DNA of 37,367 bases from Oscillospiraceae bacterium. GTDB taxonomy: Bacteria > Bacillota > Clostridia > Oscillospirales > Oscillospiraceae. Of this stretch, positions 1 through 7,200 are shown piece by piece. Under the pieces are notes generated by a model. The model was not told the DNA's origin. It ran no database searches and saw only the letters and a list, made by a program, of their open reading frames with translations. The position numbers were made by a program, and so were the translations under genes. Position 1 is the stretch's first letter. Each line of letters starts with the position of its first letter. Where the stretch lies: the NCBI GenBank assembly GCA_017449185.1, contig JAFSJZ010000008.1:1-37367 (forward strand), in the 5' to 3' direction.

Positions 1-24
1 CCCGACGCACGCGAAAATTTCCTC

Positions 25-53
25 TTGAAAAGCGCGTGGGGATATGGTATCAT
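25..53 (+). promoter_or_regulatory. Sigma-A promoter of the tRNA-Val gene
   Basis: A -35 box TTGAAA (25-30) and a -10 box TATCAT (48-53) are separated by exactly 17 bases. The -10 box ends 11 bases before the mature tRNA start, so transcription would begin close to the tRNA 5' end. Confidence 0.65.
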
Positions 54-64
54 AATCAAGCCTC

Positions 65-141
65 GGAGGGTTAGCTCAGCTGGTTAGAGCGTCCGCCTCA
101 CACGCGGAAGGTCGACGGTTCGAGTCCGCCACTCTCCACCA
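65..141 (+). tRNA. tRNA-Val (anticodon CAC)
   Basis: A complete cloverleaf can be folded. The acceptor stem is GGAGGGT with ACTCTCC (one G-U pair), the D stem is GCTC/GAGC, and the anticodon stem is TCCGC/GCGGA around loop CTCACAC. With U33 in place the anticodon is CAC, which reads the valine codon GUG. The variable loop is AGGTC, the T loop is TTCGAGT, and CCA is encoded at 139-141. One oddity is that the T stem, GACGG against CCGCC, has an A-C mismatch at its second pair where a Watson-Crick pair is usual. A rho-independent terminator follows two bases later, so this is a single-gene transcript. Confidence 0.95.
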
Positions 142-142
142 G

Positions 143-179
143 AATCCCTGAAATACTTGATATTTCAGGGATTTTTTCT
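143..179 (+). terminator. Rho-independent terminator of tRNA-Val
   Basis: A perfect 13-bp stem (143-155 with 161-173) around loop CTTGA is followed directly by a T-rich run. It starts one base after the tRNA CCA end. Confidence 0.9.
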
Positions 180-383
180 TTTTTGTGCCACAAATTGTGC
201 CACAAAATCTAAGCTTTTTCTGGTAGGACATTCCTGTTTAGCTTGTTTATCAGGACACAGTATGTTTATGGCAAATAAGAGGCTTTTATCTGTATCATCT
301 CTTTTGTGCCATTCAATGCCATCGTACTCGACGGCAGTTCTCTCGTCAGGAAGATAAATATCAAGTTCGAATTTCCCAAGCAT
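165..383 (-). pseudogene. Truncated VSR/restriction-endonuclease-like fragment
   Basis: Read from 383 leftwards, the first 30 or so codons encode LDIYLPDERTAVEYDGIEWH. This resembles the catalytic core (L-D-I-Y-I-P...I-E-Y-D-G...W-H) of small endonuclease-fold proteins often carried by phages and integrated elements. The usual N-terminal zinc-ribbon part and the downstream half of the fold are missing. After about residue 30 the frame reads unrelated sequence and runs into the terminator of the tRNA. I see no ribosome binding site before the ATG. The best reading is a decayed remnant of an element that integrated at the tRNA-Val 3' end. It could instead be a chance short ORF, but the motif match argues against that. 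Confidence 0.45.
183..206. repeat. Tandem pair of 12-bp TTGTGCCACAAA units
   Basis: Two identical 12-base units lie head to tail (183-194 and 195-206). Each contains a 5-1-5 inverted repeat (TTGTG-C-CACAA), as a dimeric DNA-binding protein site or a recombinase arm site would. They sit just past the tRNA terminator, next to the endonuclease fragment. Confidence 0.5.
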
Positions 384-418
384 TAATTTGATGCCCTTTT
401 ACTTGTCAATACCCTCCC

Positions 419-490
419 TTTCGCTCCGATTGCTTTTTCAAACCCATACAAGTAAGCTCTTTTGTCTGCCAAAGGCAAAGGAGCTTTTTG
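419..490. repeat. Dispersed intergenic repeat, copy A, ending in a terminator-like hairpin
   Basis: The segment opens with TTTCGCTCCG, then a TTGC...TTCAAAC block, then a hairpin containing CTTTTGTCTGC. The same order and spacing recur at 4280-4356, and the hairpin part recurs at 1944-1990. The hairpin stem pairs AAGCTCTTT (454-462) with AAAGAGCTT (477-486, with a one-base slip), plus an inner GCC/GGC, and is followed by TTTT. The stretch 384-418 before it holds no gene I can recognise. Confidence 0.5.
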
Positions 491-598
491 TTGCCGCTAC
501 CTAATGCAATTCTCTCCTCCGGCGTTTTCCTCCGTGCGGCTAGGCCTCCGTACCCCGGCCCGCTTCTCCGCGGAGCGGCGGCGCGCCGCGGCTCTGTG
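491..598. other. Gene-free GC-rich spacer
   Basis: I see no credible gene here. The stretch contains GC-rich palindromes (CTCCGCGGAG near 566-575 and GCGGCGCGCCGC near 577-588) just upstream of the strong promoter of the next gene. Confidence 0.4.
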
Positions 599-627
599 TT
601 GACACCGTGGCAGGAGGAATATATAAT
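599..627 (+). promoter_or_regulatory. Perfect-consensus sigma-A promoter of the Sel1 lipoprotein gene
   Basis: TTGACA (599-604) and TATAAT (622-627) are both full consensus and are separated by exactly 17 bases. The predicted transcript starts near 634, giving a leader of about 60 bases. Confidence 0.85.
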
Positions 628-635
628 TGGGAAAA

Positions 636-662
636 ATCCGGATACGGATAAATCATCCGGAT
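636..662 (+). promoter_or_regulatory. Two ATCCGGAT palindromes in the leader
   Basis: Identical 8-base palindromes lie at 636-643 and 655-662, 19 bases centre to centre, just after the predicted transcription start. They could be a double operator on one face of the helix about two turns apart. In the RNA the two copies could pair with each other as a hairpin ahead of the ribosome binding site. Confidence 0.45.
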
Positions 663-695
663 CGTTGGAAATAACGATAACATGGGAGAAAAGTC

Positions 696-1865
696 ATGTA
701 TAAAAGGATCACAGCGCTGCTTCTGGCCGCGCTCATGCTTCTGGGCCTCTGCGCCTGCGGCGCCTCGTCCGCGGGGACCCCGGCCGTGACCGCCGCACCG
801 GAAGAGACACAGACCGGGACAGCGCCGGCGGAACAGCCCTCCGACGACGCCGATGCGATATCCGCGGAAGAGATGGCCGCGTTGGGCGACAAGTATTATC
901 ACGGCGACGGCGCCGAAGTGGATCTCGAAGAGGCAAGGTCCTGGTATCTGAAGGCGGGAGAAGCGGGCTACGGCCTGGCGTATCTGTGGCTGGGCGACAC
1001 GTATTACTTCCCGTCGGACGAATGGAAGGACTACGGCAAGGCTTTCGAGTATTATTCCAAGGCCGCCGAAGCGGGAAGCCCCGACGCGATGGGCAACATG
1101 GGCGTGCTGTATGCCTCGGGATACGGCGTTGAACAGGATTATCTGCAGGCCGCGCAGTGGTATGAAAAGGCCATCGATGCCGGGTGCGCCTGGGCGGCAA
1201 GAAATCTCGGGAACTTTTATCTGGACGGAAGGCCCGGGATCGAGCCGGATGAGGAAAAAGGCCTCGCTCTGCTGAACAAATCGGTTGAAATGGGTTTCAC
1301 AGGCTCCTATATATTCCTTGGCAATTATTATAACTACCGGAAGCACGACTATGAGAATGCCGAGGCGTACTATCTGAAAGCCGCCGAGGCCGGAAACGAG
1401 CAGGCTTTATTAAGCCTTGGCAACATGTTTCTGTACTCTGCGGAAGATTACGATAAGGCTGAGGAGTATTTGATTAAAGCCGCCGAGGCCGGAATCGCCG
1501 ATGCGAGGGTGCGGCTCGGCGATCTCTATAACGGCTTCTTCGGTTCTGCCAAGCGCGATTACGCCAAAGCCATCGAATGGTATACCGCATCCATGGAAGC
1601 CGATCCTCCCGATCCTTACGGGGTATACCATCTCGCTGGGATGTATTACTACGGAAGCGGCGTGGAACGCGATTATGAAAAAGCGTTTGAACTGTACAGC
1701 AGATCCGCCGAGATCTATGAGGAAAGCTACCCCAACGATGGCTTCCTTCCTAATGTGCTGGATATGCTCGAGGAAATGTATCGGACCGGCCGCGGCGTGG
1801 AACAGGACACGGCCAAGGCCGACGAGCTTCATGAGATGTCGGAAAGCCTGAAGAATTCGAACTGA
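696..1865 (+). CDS. Sel1-repeat (tetratricopeptide-like) lipoprotein
   Basis: The 389-residue product starts with a lipoprotein signal: MYKR, a hydrophobic stretch, then LGLCAC, so Cys18 or Cys20 would be lipidated and the protein anchored on the outer face of the membrane. A Ser/Thr/Ala-rich linker follows to about residue 50. The rest is a chain of roughly eight or nine Sel1-like repeats of about 36 residues, recognisable by recurring A-x-x-x-L-G-x-x-Y and A-x-x-(W/Y)-Y-x-K-A-A-E-A-G blocks. Sel1 repeats are protein-interaction scaffolds, so an adaptor role at the cell surface is likely; no enzyme domain is visible. The start is set by GGGAGA at 684-689. The gene has its own very strong promoter and its own terminator, so it is monocistronic. 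Confidence 0.85.
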   Translation: MYKRITALLLAALMLLGLCACGASSAGTPAVTAAPEETQTGTAPAEQPSDDADAISAEEMAALGDKYYHGDGAEVDLEEARSWYLKAGEAGYGLAYLWLGDTYYFPSDEWKDYGKAFEYYSKAAEAGSPDAMGNMGVLYASGYGVEQDYLQAAQWYEKAIDAGCAWAARNLGNFYLDGRPGIEPDEEKGLALLNKSVEMGFTGSYIFLGNYYNYRKHDYENAEAYYLKAAEAGNEQALLSLGNMFLYSAEDYDKAEEYLIKAAEAGIADARVRLGDLYNGFFGSAKRDYAKAIEWYTASMEADPPDPYGVYHLAGMYYYGSGVERDYEKAFELYSRSAEIYEESYPNDGFLPNVLDMLEEMYRTGRGVEQDTAKADELHEMSESLKNSN

Positions 1866-1943
1866 TCCGCATCCTTTTCTGTCTCCACGCGTCCCGTCCT
1901 CAGCGCCATGCCCTGTTTCAACAACAGATCCTTCATACCTGTC

Positions 1944-1990
1944 ACAAGGAAGCTCTTTTGTCTGCCGGACAGAAGAGCTTTCCTTGTTTT
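1944..1990 (+). terminator. Rho-independent terminator after the Sel1 gene
   Basis: A long stem, ACAAGGAAGCTCTT...AAGAGCTTTCCTTGT with inner TGTC/GGACA pairs, ends in TTTT. The loop side carries the TTTTGTCTGCC sequence shared with the dispersed repeat at 419-490 and 4280-4356. Confidence 0.8.
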
Positions 1991-2012
1991 CATCGGCGGC
2001 GCATGATATAAT
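1984..2012 (+). promoter_or_regulatory. Promoter of the YczE/YitT-type gene
   Basis: TTGTTT (1984-1989) and a consensus TATAAT (2007-2012) are separated by 17 bases. The -35 box overlaps the end of the preceding terminator. Confidence 0.65.
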
Positions 2013-2045
2013 CGCCTCGAAAAACCGGGGAGCAGGCGTATTGAC

Positions 2046-2681
2046 ATGAAAACTATGACAAAGCGGATCATCATGAGCATTTCCGGCGTGGTGCTGTGCG
2101 GCCTGAGCGTTGGGATGTTCAAGCACGCCGCGCTTGGCGTAGATCCCTTTCAGGCGCTCATGAGCGGACTTGACGCGGTGATCCCGATCCGTTTCGGAAC
2201 GCTGTATGTGATCGTCAATATCCTGCTGCTGATTTTTCCGCTCCTGGCGGACCGGCACAAGATCGGCCTTGCGACCTTTATCAATCTGTTCCTGCTTGGT
2301 TATGTCGTGGAGTTTTCCCAATCCCTGTGCGCGCGGCTTTTACCCGGGCTCGGACTCGGCGGACGGGCGATCCTCCTTGCCTCCTCTCTCTACTTCACGG
2401 CGGATCTGGGGGTCTCCACCTACGACGCCGTCGCCCTGGTATGGAGCGAGAAGCAGAGTCGGATCGCTTTTCCCCTCTGCCGTATTCTGACGGACAGCGC
2501 GTGCGTGCTCATGGGCGGCGCGCTCTGCCTGTCCTCCGGCATGAGCTTCCCGCAGCTCTTTGGTTCGATCGGCGTCGCCACCGTCATCACGGCCTTCTTC
2601 ATGGGGCCGCTGATCGAGTTTTTCAACAAAACCGTTTCCCGGCCACTGCTAGGCATGAAATCCGAAACAAACAGCAGATGA
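2046..2681 (+). CDS. YczE/YitT/YyaS-family integral membrane protein
   Basis: The 211-residue product is hydrophobic throughout, with about five or six predicted membrane spans. The start, with a G-x-x-x-C-G-L-S-V-G-M-F-K-H-A-A-L-G-V-D-P-F block, is typical of the YczE/YitT family, whose members are small membrane proteins of unknown transport or signalling role. The start at 2046 is chosen because GGGGAG lies at 2028-2033 and the family N-terminus follows directly. The gene has its own promoter, and the next gene also has one, so it is probably transcribed alone. The substrate cannot be told from sequence. Confidence 0.8.
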   Translation: MKTMTKRIIMSISGVVLCGLSVGMFKHAALGVDPFQALMSGLDAVIPIRFGTLYVIVNILLLIFPLLADRHKIGLATFINLFLLGYVVEFSQSLCARLLPGLGLGGRAILLASSLYFTADLGVSTYDAVALVWSEKQSRIAFPLCRILTDSACVLMGGALCLSSGMSFPQLFGSIGVATVITAFFMGPLIEFFNKTVSRPLLGMKSETNSR

Positions 2682-2686
2682 TCGAC

Positions 2687-2715
2687 TTGCGGAATCAAGC
2701 GAAACCTGTTAAAAT
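2687..2715 (+). promoter_or_regulatory. Promoter of the GPH symporter gene
   Basis: TTGCGG (2687-2692) and TAAAAT (2710-2715) are separated by 17 bases, starting six bases after the previous stop codon. Confidence 0.55.
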
Positions 2716-2766
2716 CATCCATGGAATACGTCCGCGCGCGGAGCGCGGTGCAAACAGGAGGGTACA

Positions 2767-4257
2767 ATGGAAGAAAGGATCAGCGGCAGAAAGCCCAATT
2801 ACGGCTTCTTCAACAGACTGACTTACGGCGTGGGAGAGATTTTCGGAGGCGGATGTTTCGTTATCATCAATGCGTTCTTTCTCGTCTTCCTGACGGACGC
2901 TCTCGGCATGAACCCCGTTCTGGCCGGTACGATCCCCATGATCGGCAAGATCTGGGATGCGATCACCGACCCCATCATGGGCAACATCGTCGAGAGAACC
3001 AAATCGAAGTACGGGGCGAAGCGCTTCTACATCATGGTGGGGAGCATCGCTTCCGCCATCACCTTCGTACTCATGTGGATCAATATCCACTCCTCGTCGA
3101 TGACGGCGAACTATGTCTTCTATCTCGTGATGTACTGCCTGTTCAACACGGGCTTCACGGTGCTGAGCGTGCCCTATAACGGGCTTCTCCCGGACATGAT
3201 GGACGACTATTCGGTGCGCGCCAGATTCTCCAACATGCGTATGGTGTTCTCGACGCTCGGCGCCGCCATCTGCGGACTTGTCCCGGGCATGCTCATCAAG
3301 CAGACCTATGATCCCTCGCAGTACATGAGCTGCATGCTCCTGTTCGGCGTGCTCTTCTTCGTGGTCTCGATCACCGTGTTCTTCGGCACCTGGGAAAAGC
3401 AGAAGGAGCCCGTCAAGATGACGCTCCTGGAGAGCTTCACGCAGGCGGCCAGCGTGTTCAGAAGCCGCTCGTTCCTGATCTTCCTGGGGCTCTACCTTTT
3501 CGGGCAGGGCGGCATGGACTTTATCTCCGGCATGGCGGTCTACTACGTGCAGCACGCGCTCGGCGCCTATCCCGCCTATTACATCCCGATCCTTGCGGTG
3601 CTGATGGTGGCCCAGCTCATCGGCATGCTCATCTTCGGACCGGTCATGAGCAAGACCTCCAAGAAGCTGGCGATCCTCATTGCCGCTCCCGTAAGACTGG
3701 TCGGCGTACTGGGGCTCCTGGCCTTCTCGCATCACGGCGCGCCGCTCGTCCCGATCCTGGCGCTCGCGGCCCTCATCGGACTCGGCAACGCCGGCTCCCT
3801 CACGGGTATCTTCGCCATCATGGCCGATATGACGGACGTCGACGAGCTGATCACCTCGATCCGCAGACCGGGCATCGTCTCCAGCATGGCCACCTTTATC
3901 AGAAAAATCGCCTCGGGCCTTTCGGTGGCGATCATCGGATTCATGCTCACGGCTGTGCACTATAATGAGACGCTCGCCAACGCGGGCCTCGAGCAGACCG
4001 CGGCGACCCAGCACGGCATCGGGATCTGCTTCGTCCTGGCTCCCGCCATTATGTCGGCGCTGCTGCTCGTGTGCGCGCTGCTCTTCCCCGTGACCGATAA
4101 GGAGTTCAAGATGGTCCAGAAGGACATCGCCAGACGCAAGGGAACGGAAGAGAGCGAAGCGAGCGAGGAGGAAAAGGCGGCCCTGAGAAAGGTCACCGGC
4201 TTTGACTATGAGGATCTTTGGAGCCCGCTGAACGCGACCCTGAAGAAAAAAGGCTGA
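2767..4257 (+). CDS. GPH-family (glycoside-pentoside-hexuronide) cation symporter
   Basis: The 496-residue, 12-span protein belongs to the MelB/GPH branch of the major facilitator superfamily, which imports sugars or glucuronides with Na+ or H+. Visible signatures are the N-terminal R-L-T-Y-G-V-G-E segment and KIWDAITDPIMG. The latter carries Asp64 and Asp68 (equivalent to the cation-site aspartates of MelB) and is followed by R-T-x-S-K-Y-G-x-K-R. The charged C-terminal tail (residues about 455-496) is cytosolic. The start is fixed by AGGAGG ten bases upstream. No glycosidase neighbours it, so the substrate is unknown. The gene converges on the ABC-2 operon across a shared terminator. Confidence 0.88.
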   Translation: MEERISGRKPNYGFFNRLTYGVGEIFGGGCFVIINAFFLVFLTDALGMNPVLAGTIPMIGKIWDAITDPIMGNIVERTKSKYGAKRFYIMVGSIASAITFVLMWINIHSSSMTANYVFYLVMYCLFNTGFTVLSVPYNGLLPDMMDDYSVRARFSNMRMVFSTLGAAICGLVPGMLIKQTYDPSQYMSCMLLFGVLFFVVSITVFFGTWEKQKEPVKMTLLESFTQAASVFRSRSFLIFLGLYLFGQGGMDFISGMAVYYVQHALGAYPAYYIPILAVLMVAQLIGMLIFGPVMSKTSKKLAILIAAPVRLVGVLGLLAFSHHGAPLVPILALAALIGLGNAGSLTGIFAIMADMTDVDELITSIRRPGIVSSMATFIRKIASGLSVAIIGFMLTAVHYNETLANAGLEQTAATQHGIGICFVLAPAIMSALLLVCALLFPVTDKEFKMVQKDIARRKGTEESEASEEEKAALRKVTGFDYEDLWSPLNATLKKKG

Positions 4258-4279
4258 ACTTAAAAAAGGAGAGCTTGCT

Positions 4280-4356
4280 TTTCGCTCCGCTTGCCTGTTC
4301 AAACACAAATAAAAACCGCACTTTTGTCTGCAGCGACAAAAGTGCGGTCCTTTTTT
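4280..4356. terminator. Bidirectional terminator inside dispersed repeat copy C
   Basis: A perfect 14-bp stem (4315-4328 with 4335-4348) around TGCAGC has A-rich sequence before it and TTTTTT after it, so it can stop both converging transcripts. The flank 4280-4310 (TTTCGCTCCG, TTGC, TTCAAAC) and the CTTTTGTCTGC in the stem match the repeat copy at 419-490 in order and spacing. Confidence 0.8.
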
Positions 4357-4372
4357 GCTCTCACAGCCTTTT

Positions 4373-5164
4373 TCAGCTTCCCGTGGATTCATAGCGGCGC
4401 TCGCACAGAGTCCAGACCCACACGCCGAGAGCGAAGAAAACGGCGGCGCAGCCGACGATCGCGAGGCTGAGCAGCCACGGGTTGTGGGCGCCGTGAAGCA
4501 GCGTGTCGACCGGCAGGGAAATGAACAGTCCGAACGGGATCACAAAGATCAGCAGCGCCCGAATGACAGCCGGATAGATGGCAAGCGGGTACTTCGCATA
4601 GGAGGAGAAATTGTAGATGACCTGCAGCAGCGGCCCGCTGCGCTTGAAGATGAAGGCCAGCGCCGCCATCGCCACCTTGAGCGAGGTGATGATCACCGCG
4701 CCGAAGATCGCGCCGATGCACAGTACGAAGATCGAAGCAAAGCTCACCGTGACCGTGAGATTCGAGGCGCAGACCGCGATCAGCGCCGCGCCGAGGATCA
4801 GCTCGCCGAAGCCCTCCGGCTGGAAGGTCTCGGCAAACACCTGAAACAGCACCGGCACCGGACGCAGGAAGTGCATGTCCATGTCTCCCTCCTGTACCCG
4901 GCGGTAGGCCACAAGCCACAGTTCGTCGCTGAACAGGTGGTCGAGCGCGATCGGCAGCATCGAAAAGCCGTAGAAGAAGCCGACCTCATAGAGCGAATAA
5001 CCCGCCAGCGCCGGGATGGCCTGCAGGATGAAATAGATCGCGGCAAGCGAGCAGAAGTTGGAGAAAAAGAACGAGAACAGCGCGACGATCGTGTCCTTCT
5101 TGTACTCCAGCCGGGAGATGATGCTGCGTTTGATGCAGGTGAAATACAGATGAACGTACCGCAT
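4373..5164 (-). CDS. ABC-2 type exporter, second membrane subunit (DUF990 type)
   Basis: The 263-residue integral membrane protein has about six spans. MRYVHLYFTCIKRSIISRLEY at the N-terminus and the Y-R-R-V-x-x-G-(D)-M-D-x-x-(F/L)-L-R-P-V-P block are typical of the DUF990/ABC2_membrane_6 permeases. These occur in pairs with one ATPase and export unidentified substrates. The start at 5164 is chosen over longer readings because GGGAGG lies about eight bases upstream and the extension is low-complexity Arg/Ser. It begins one base after the stop of the partner permease, so the two are translationally coupled. It is the last gene of the operon. Confidence 0.85.
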   Translation of the reverse strand: MRYVHLYFTCIKRSIISRLEYKKDTIVALFSFFFSNFCSLAAIYFILQAIPALAGYSLYEVGFFYGFSMLPIALDHLFSDELWLVAYRRVQEGDMDMHFLRPVPVLFQVFAETFQPEGFGELILGAALIAVCASNLTVTVSFASIFVLCIGAIFGAVIITSLKVAMAALAFIFKRSGPLLQVIYNFSSYAKYPLAIYPAVIRALLIFVIPFGLFISLPVDTLLHGAHNPWLLSLAIVGCAAVFFALGVWVWTLCERRYESTGS

Positions 5165-5165
5165 A

Positions 5166-5999
5166 TCAGCCTCCCTGCACCGTGACCTTGCGGATGGCGC
5201 GCGCGAACAGGAGCTTTGCCAGCAGCTCCAGCGCAACGATCCACGCCGCCGACAGCGCGACGCAGCGCAGCGACTGGGCAAGGTCGTATTTCATCATCAG
5301 GATCAGGACGGGGTTCTGGCTCATGCCGGCAAAGGGCATCCAGCTCAGCACGTCCCGCAGCCCCGCCGGAAAGAAGGCCAGCGGCAGCAGCGTGCCGGAG
5401 AGGAAGGAGATCAGCGTTTCCTTGAGCGAATTCAGCCCCCAGGTGGAGGTAGTGTAAAAGCACAGCACGCCGAAGATGTAGGCGATTACGTCGTTGAGAA
5501 GCGAAGCGCACAGCCCGGCGAGCAGGAACAGTCCCAGATGGGCAAAGAAAGCCGGGAAGCTCAGATTCGGCAGAAAGCCGAGGCAGCGCAGCGTGACCAG
5601 CGCCGCGGTGTAAAACGGCAGGCCGAACAGCGCCGTCATCGTGAGCAGGCTGCCGAAGCTCGTCGCGGCGAATTTTCCGCGGTAGCTGATGGGCTTGATG
5701 AGGTAATTGCCGATCGTGCCTTTCCGGATGTCCATGTTCATGAACCAGAGCGTGTCATTGTTGAAGGTCACGTAATTGAAAACCGTCGTCAGCACGACGT
5801 AGGCGATCATCTCGCGGAAGGTGAAGCCGTGGATCTCACTCGTCATGCCGCCCGCGCTCGAGCGGTATACCGCCAGCCACAGAAAGACCAGACAGGCCAC
5901 CTGGAACACCGTGATGACCGCCCAGATCATAATGTTGAAGCGGAAGGTCATCGTGTCCATCGCCCCGGCGCGGAGGAAGGGCTTATACTTTTTCAGCAT
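5166..5999 (-). CDS. ABC-2 type exporter, first membrane subunit (DUF990 type)
   Basis: The 277-residue product has about six membrane spans. It shares with its neighbour the cytosolic coupling block after the second span (MNMDIRKGTIGNYLIKPISY), which is the family hallmark for contacting the ATPase. The gene overlaps the 3' end of the ATPase gene by 17 bases and abuts the second permease, so the three subunits are made from one transcript. Two different permeases plus one ATPase suggest a heterodimeric membrane pore. The exported substrate is not evident. Confidence 0.85.
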   Translation of the reverse strand: MLKKYKPFLRAGAMDTMTFRFNIMIWAVITVFQVACLVFLWLAVYRSSAGGMTSEIHGFTFREMIAYVVLTTVFNYVTFNNDTLWFMNMDIRKGTIGNYLIKPISYRGKFAATSFGSLLTMTALFGLPFYTAALVTLRCLGFLPNLSFPAFFAHLGLFLLAGLCASLLNDVIAYIFGVLCFYTTSTWGLNSLKETLISFLSGTLLPLAFFPAGLRDVLSWMPFAGMSQNPVLILMMKYDLAQSLRCVALSAAWIVALELLAKLLFARAIRKVTVQGG

Positions 6000-6987
6000 G
6001 CTCCGCCTCCTGCTGTTCGAGGATCGTCTTGACCACGTCTCCGATGGAGATCTCGGCGATTTTCATGTCCAAAGCCCGCAGATCGCGGAACGCGTACTGG
6101 ATCACCTGCTCGAGCGGGACCTTGTCTGCGTCGAAACGCAGCACCAGACGGCCGTCGTCCTCGGAGACGGCGACGTCGGGCGAGAGCACCGGCGCGGTCT
6201 CGGCCTGCGTCTCTGCCGGGACGGTCAGCGTCAGGGTCTTGAGATTGCCGAAGCGGTTTTTGAGACTCTTCAAAGGCCCGTCGTAGAGGATCGAGCCCTT
6301 TTCGAGCAGGATGATGCGCGAGCAGAGATCCTCGATGTCGGTCATGTCGTGCGTCGTCAGTACGACCGTCGTGCCGTATGTTTTGTTCAGCTCGTGGATG
6401 GCAAGCCGGATCTTCTCCTTCACCAGCACGTCCAGACCGATGGTCGGCTCGTCCAGAAACAGGATGCGCGGATTGTGGAGCATCGACGCGGCGAGGTCCG
6501 CCCGCATGCGCTCGCCCAGCGAGAGCGTACGCACCGGCTGCGAGAGAAAGCGCGTGATGTCCAGCACCTCGCCGAGAAAGCCCATGCGCTCGGCGTAGTC
6601 ATTCTCGGAGATCTGGTAGATCTCCTTAAGCACCTTGAACGACTCGACCAGCGGAATGTCCCACCACAGCTGCGTCTTCTGCCCGAAGACGACGCCGATG
6701 TTCTGCGCGACCTGCCGCCGCTTCCGATAGGGCTCCAGCCCGTCGACGAGGACGCTGCCCGAGGTCGGCGTGAGGATGCCGCACATCATCTTGATCGTCG
6801 TCGATTTTCCCGCGCCGTTCGCGCCGATATATCCCACGATCTCTCCGTCGGGCACGGCAAAACTGATTCCGTCCACCGCCCGGATCTCCTCGTATTTTCG
6901 CGAAAGGAGCGTCTTCGCCATCCCGGACAGGCCCTCTCCCCGGATCGGCTTGCGAAACACCTTTGTCAATTCGTTTACTTCGATCAT
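5983..6987 (-). CDS. ABC-2 type exporter ATP-binding subunit
   Basis: The 334-residue ATPase shows every nucleotide-binding motif: Walker A GANGAGKST (residues 55-63), Q-loop at Gln103 in GQKTQLWWD, signature LSLGE (155-159), Walker B ILFLDE with Asp179-Glu180, and the switch His213. The LWWD sequence after the Q-loop and the N-terminal insertion around residues 13-30 are usual in ATPases paired with DUF990 permeases. A C-terminal domain of about 90 residues follows the core and probably regulates or positions the subunit. It is the first gene of the operon. Its ribosome binding site is weak, and the AT-rich region 7015-7060 upstream probably holds the promoter. Confidence 0.9.
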   Translation of the reverse strand: MIEVNELTKVFRKPIRGEGLSGMAKTLLSRKYEEIRAVDGISFAVPDGEIVGYIGANGAGKSTTIKMMCGILTPTSGSVLVDGLEPYRKRRQVAQNIGVVFGQKTQLWWDIPLVESFKVLKEIYQISENDYAERMGFLGEVLDITRFLSQPVRTLSLGERMRADLAASMLHNPRILFLDEPTIGLDVLVKEKIRLAIHELNKTYGTTVVLTTHDMTDIEDLCSRIILLEKGSILYDGPLKSLKNRFGNLKTLTLTVPAETQAETAPVLSPDVAVSEDDGRLVLRFDADKVPLEQVIQYAFRDLRALDMKIAEISIGDVVKTILEQQEAEHAEKV

Positions 6988-7101
6988 GGCTCAAACGCCG
7001 CCTTTTCTGAAAAACTGTTGCTCTTTATGATTTCTTTTAGCATAAAAATGTTTTTTTATCAAGTTTTTCAATCCTGCGGCCCGGTATCACGCGCGAGGCA
7101 C

Positions 7102-7130
7102 TGTACATTTCTGTCAAAATGTGCTATATT
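7102..7130 (+). promoter_or_regulatory. Probable promoter of the methionine gamma-lyase gene
   Basis: TGTACA (7102-7107) and TATATT (7125-7130) are 17 bases apart, followed by an AT-rich start region and AGGAGG at 7188-7193. The -35 match is only moderate. Confidence 0.45.
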
Positions 7131-7200
7131 TTAATTTAGCAGCACCGTGAAAAACGGTCAAAACGAACAAATACTAAGCGATATACAAGGAGGATACGGT

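Noticed and set aside
7015..7065. Promoter of the ABC-2 operon on the minus strand
   Set aside because: TTGATA with a 17-base spacer to TAAAAG, and TTGAAA variants, are possible in this AT-rich stretch, but no single pair is convincing enough to annotate.
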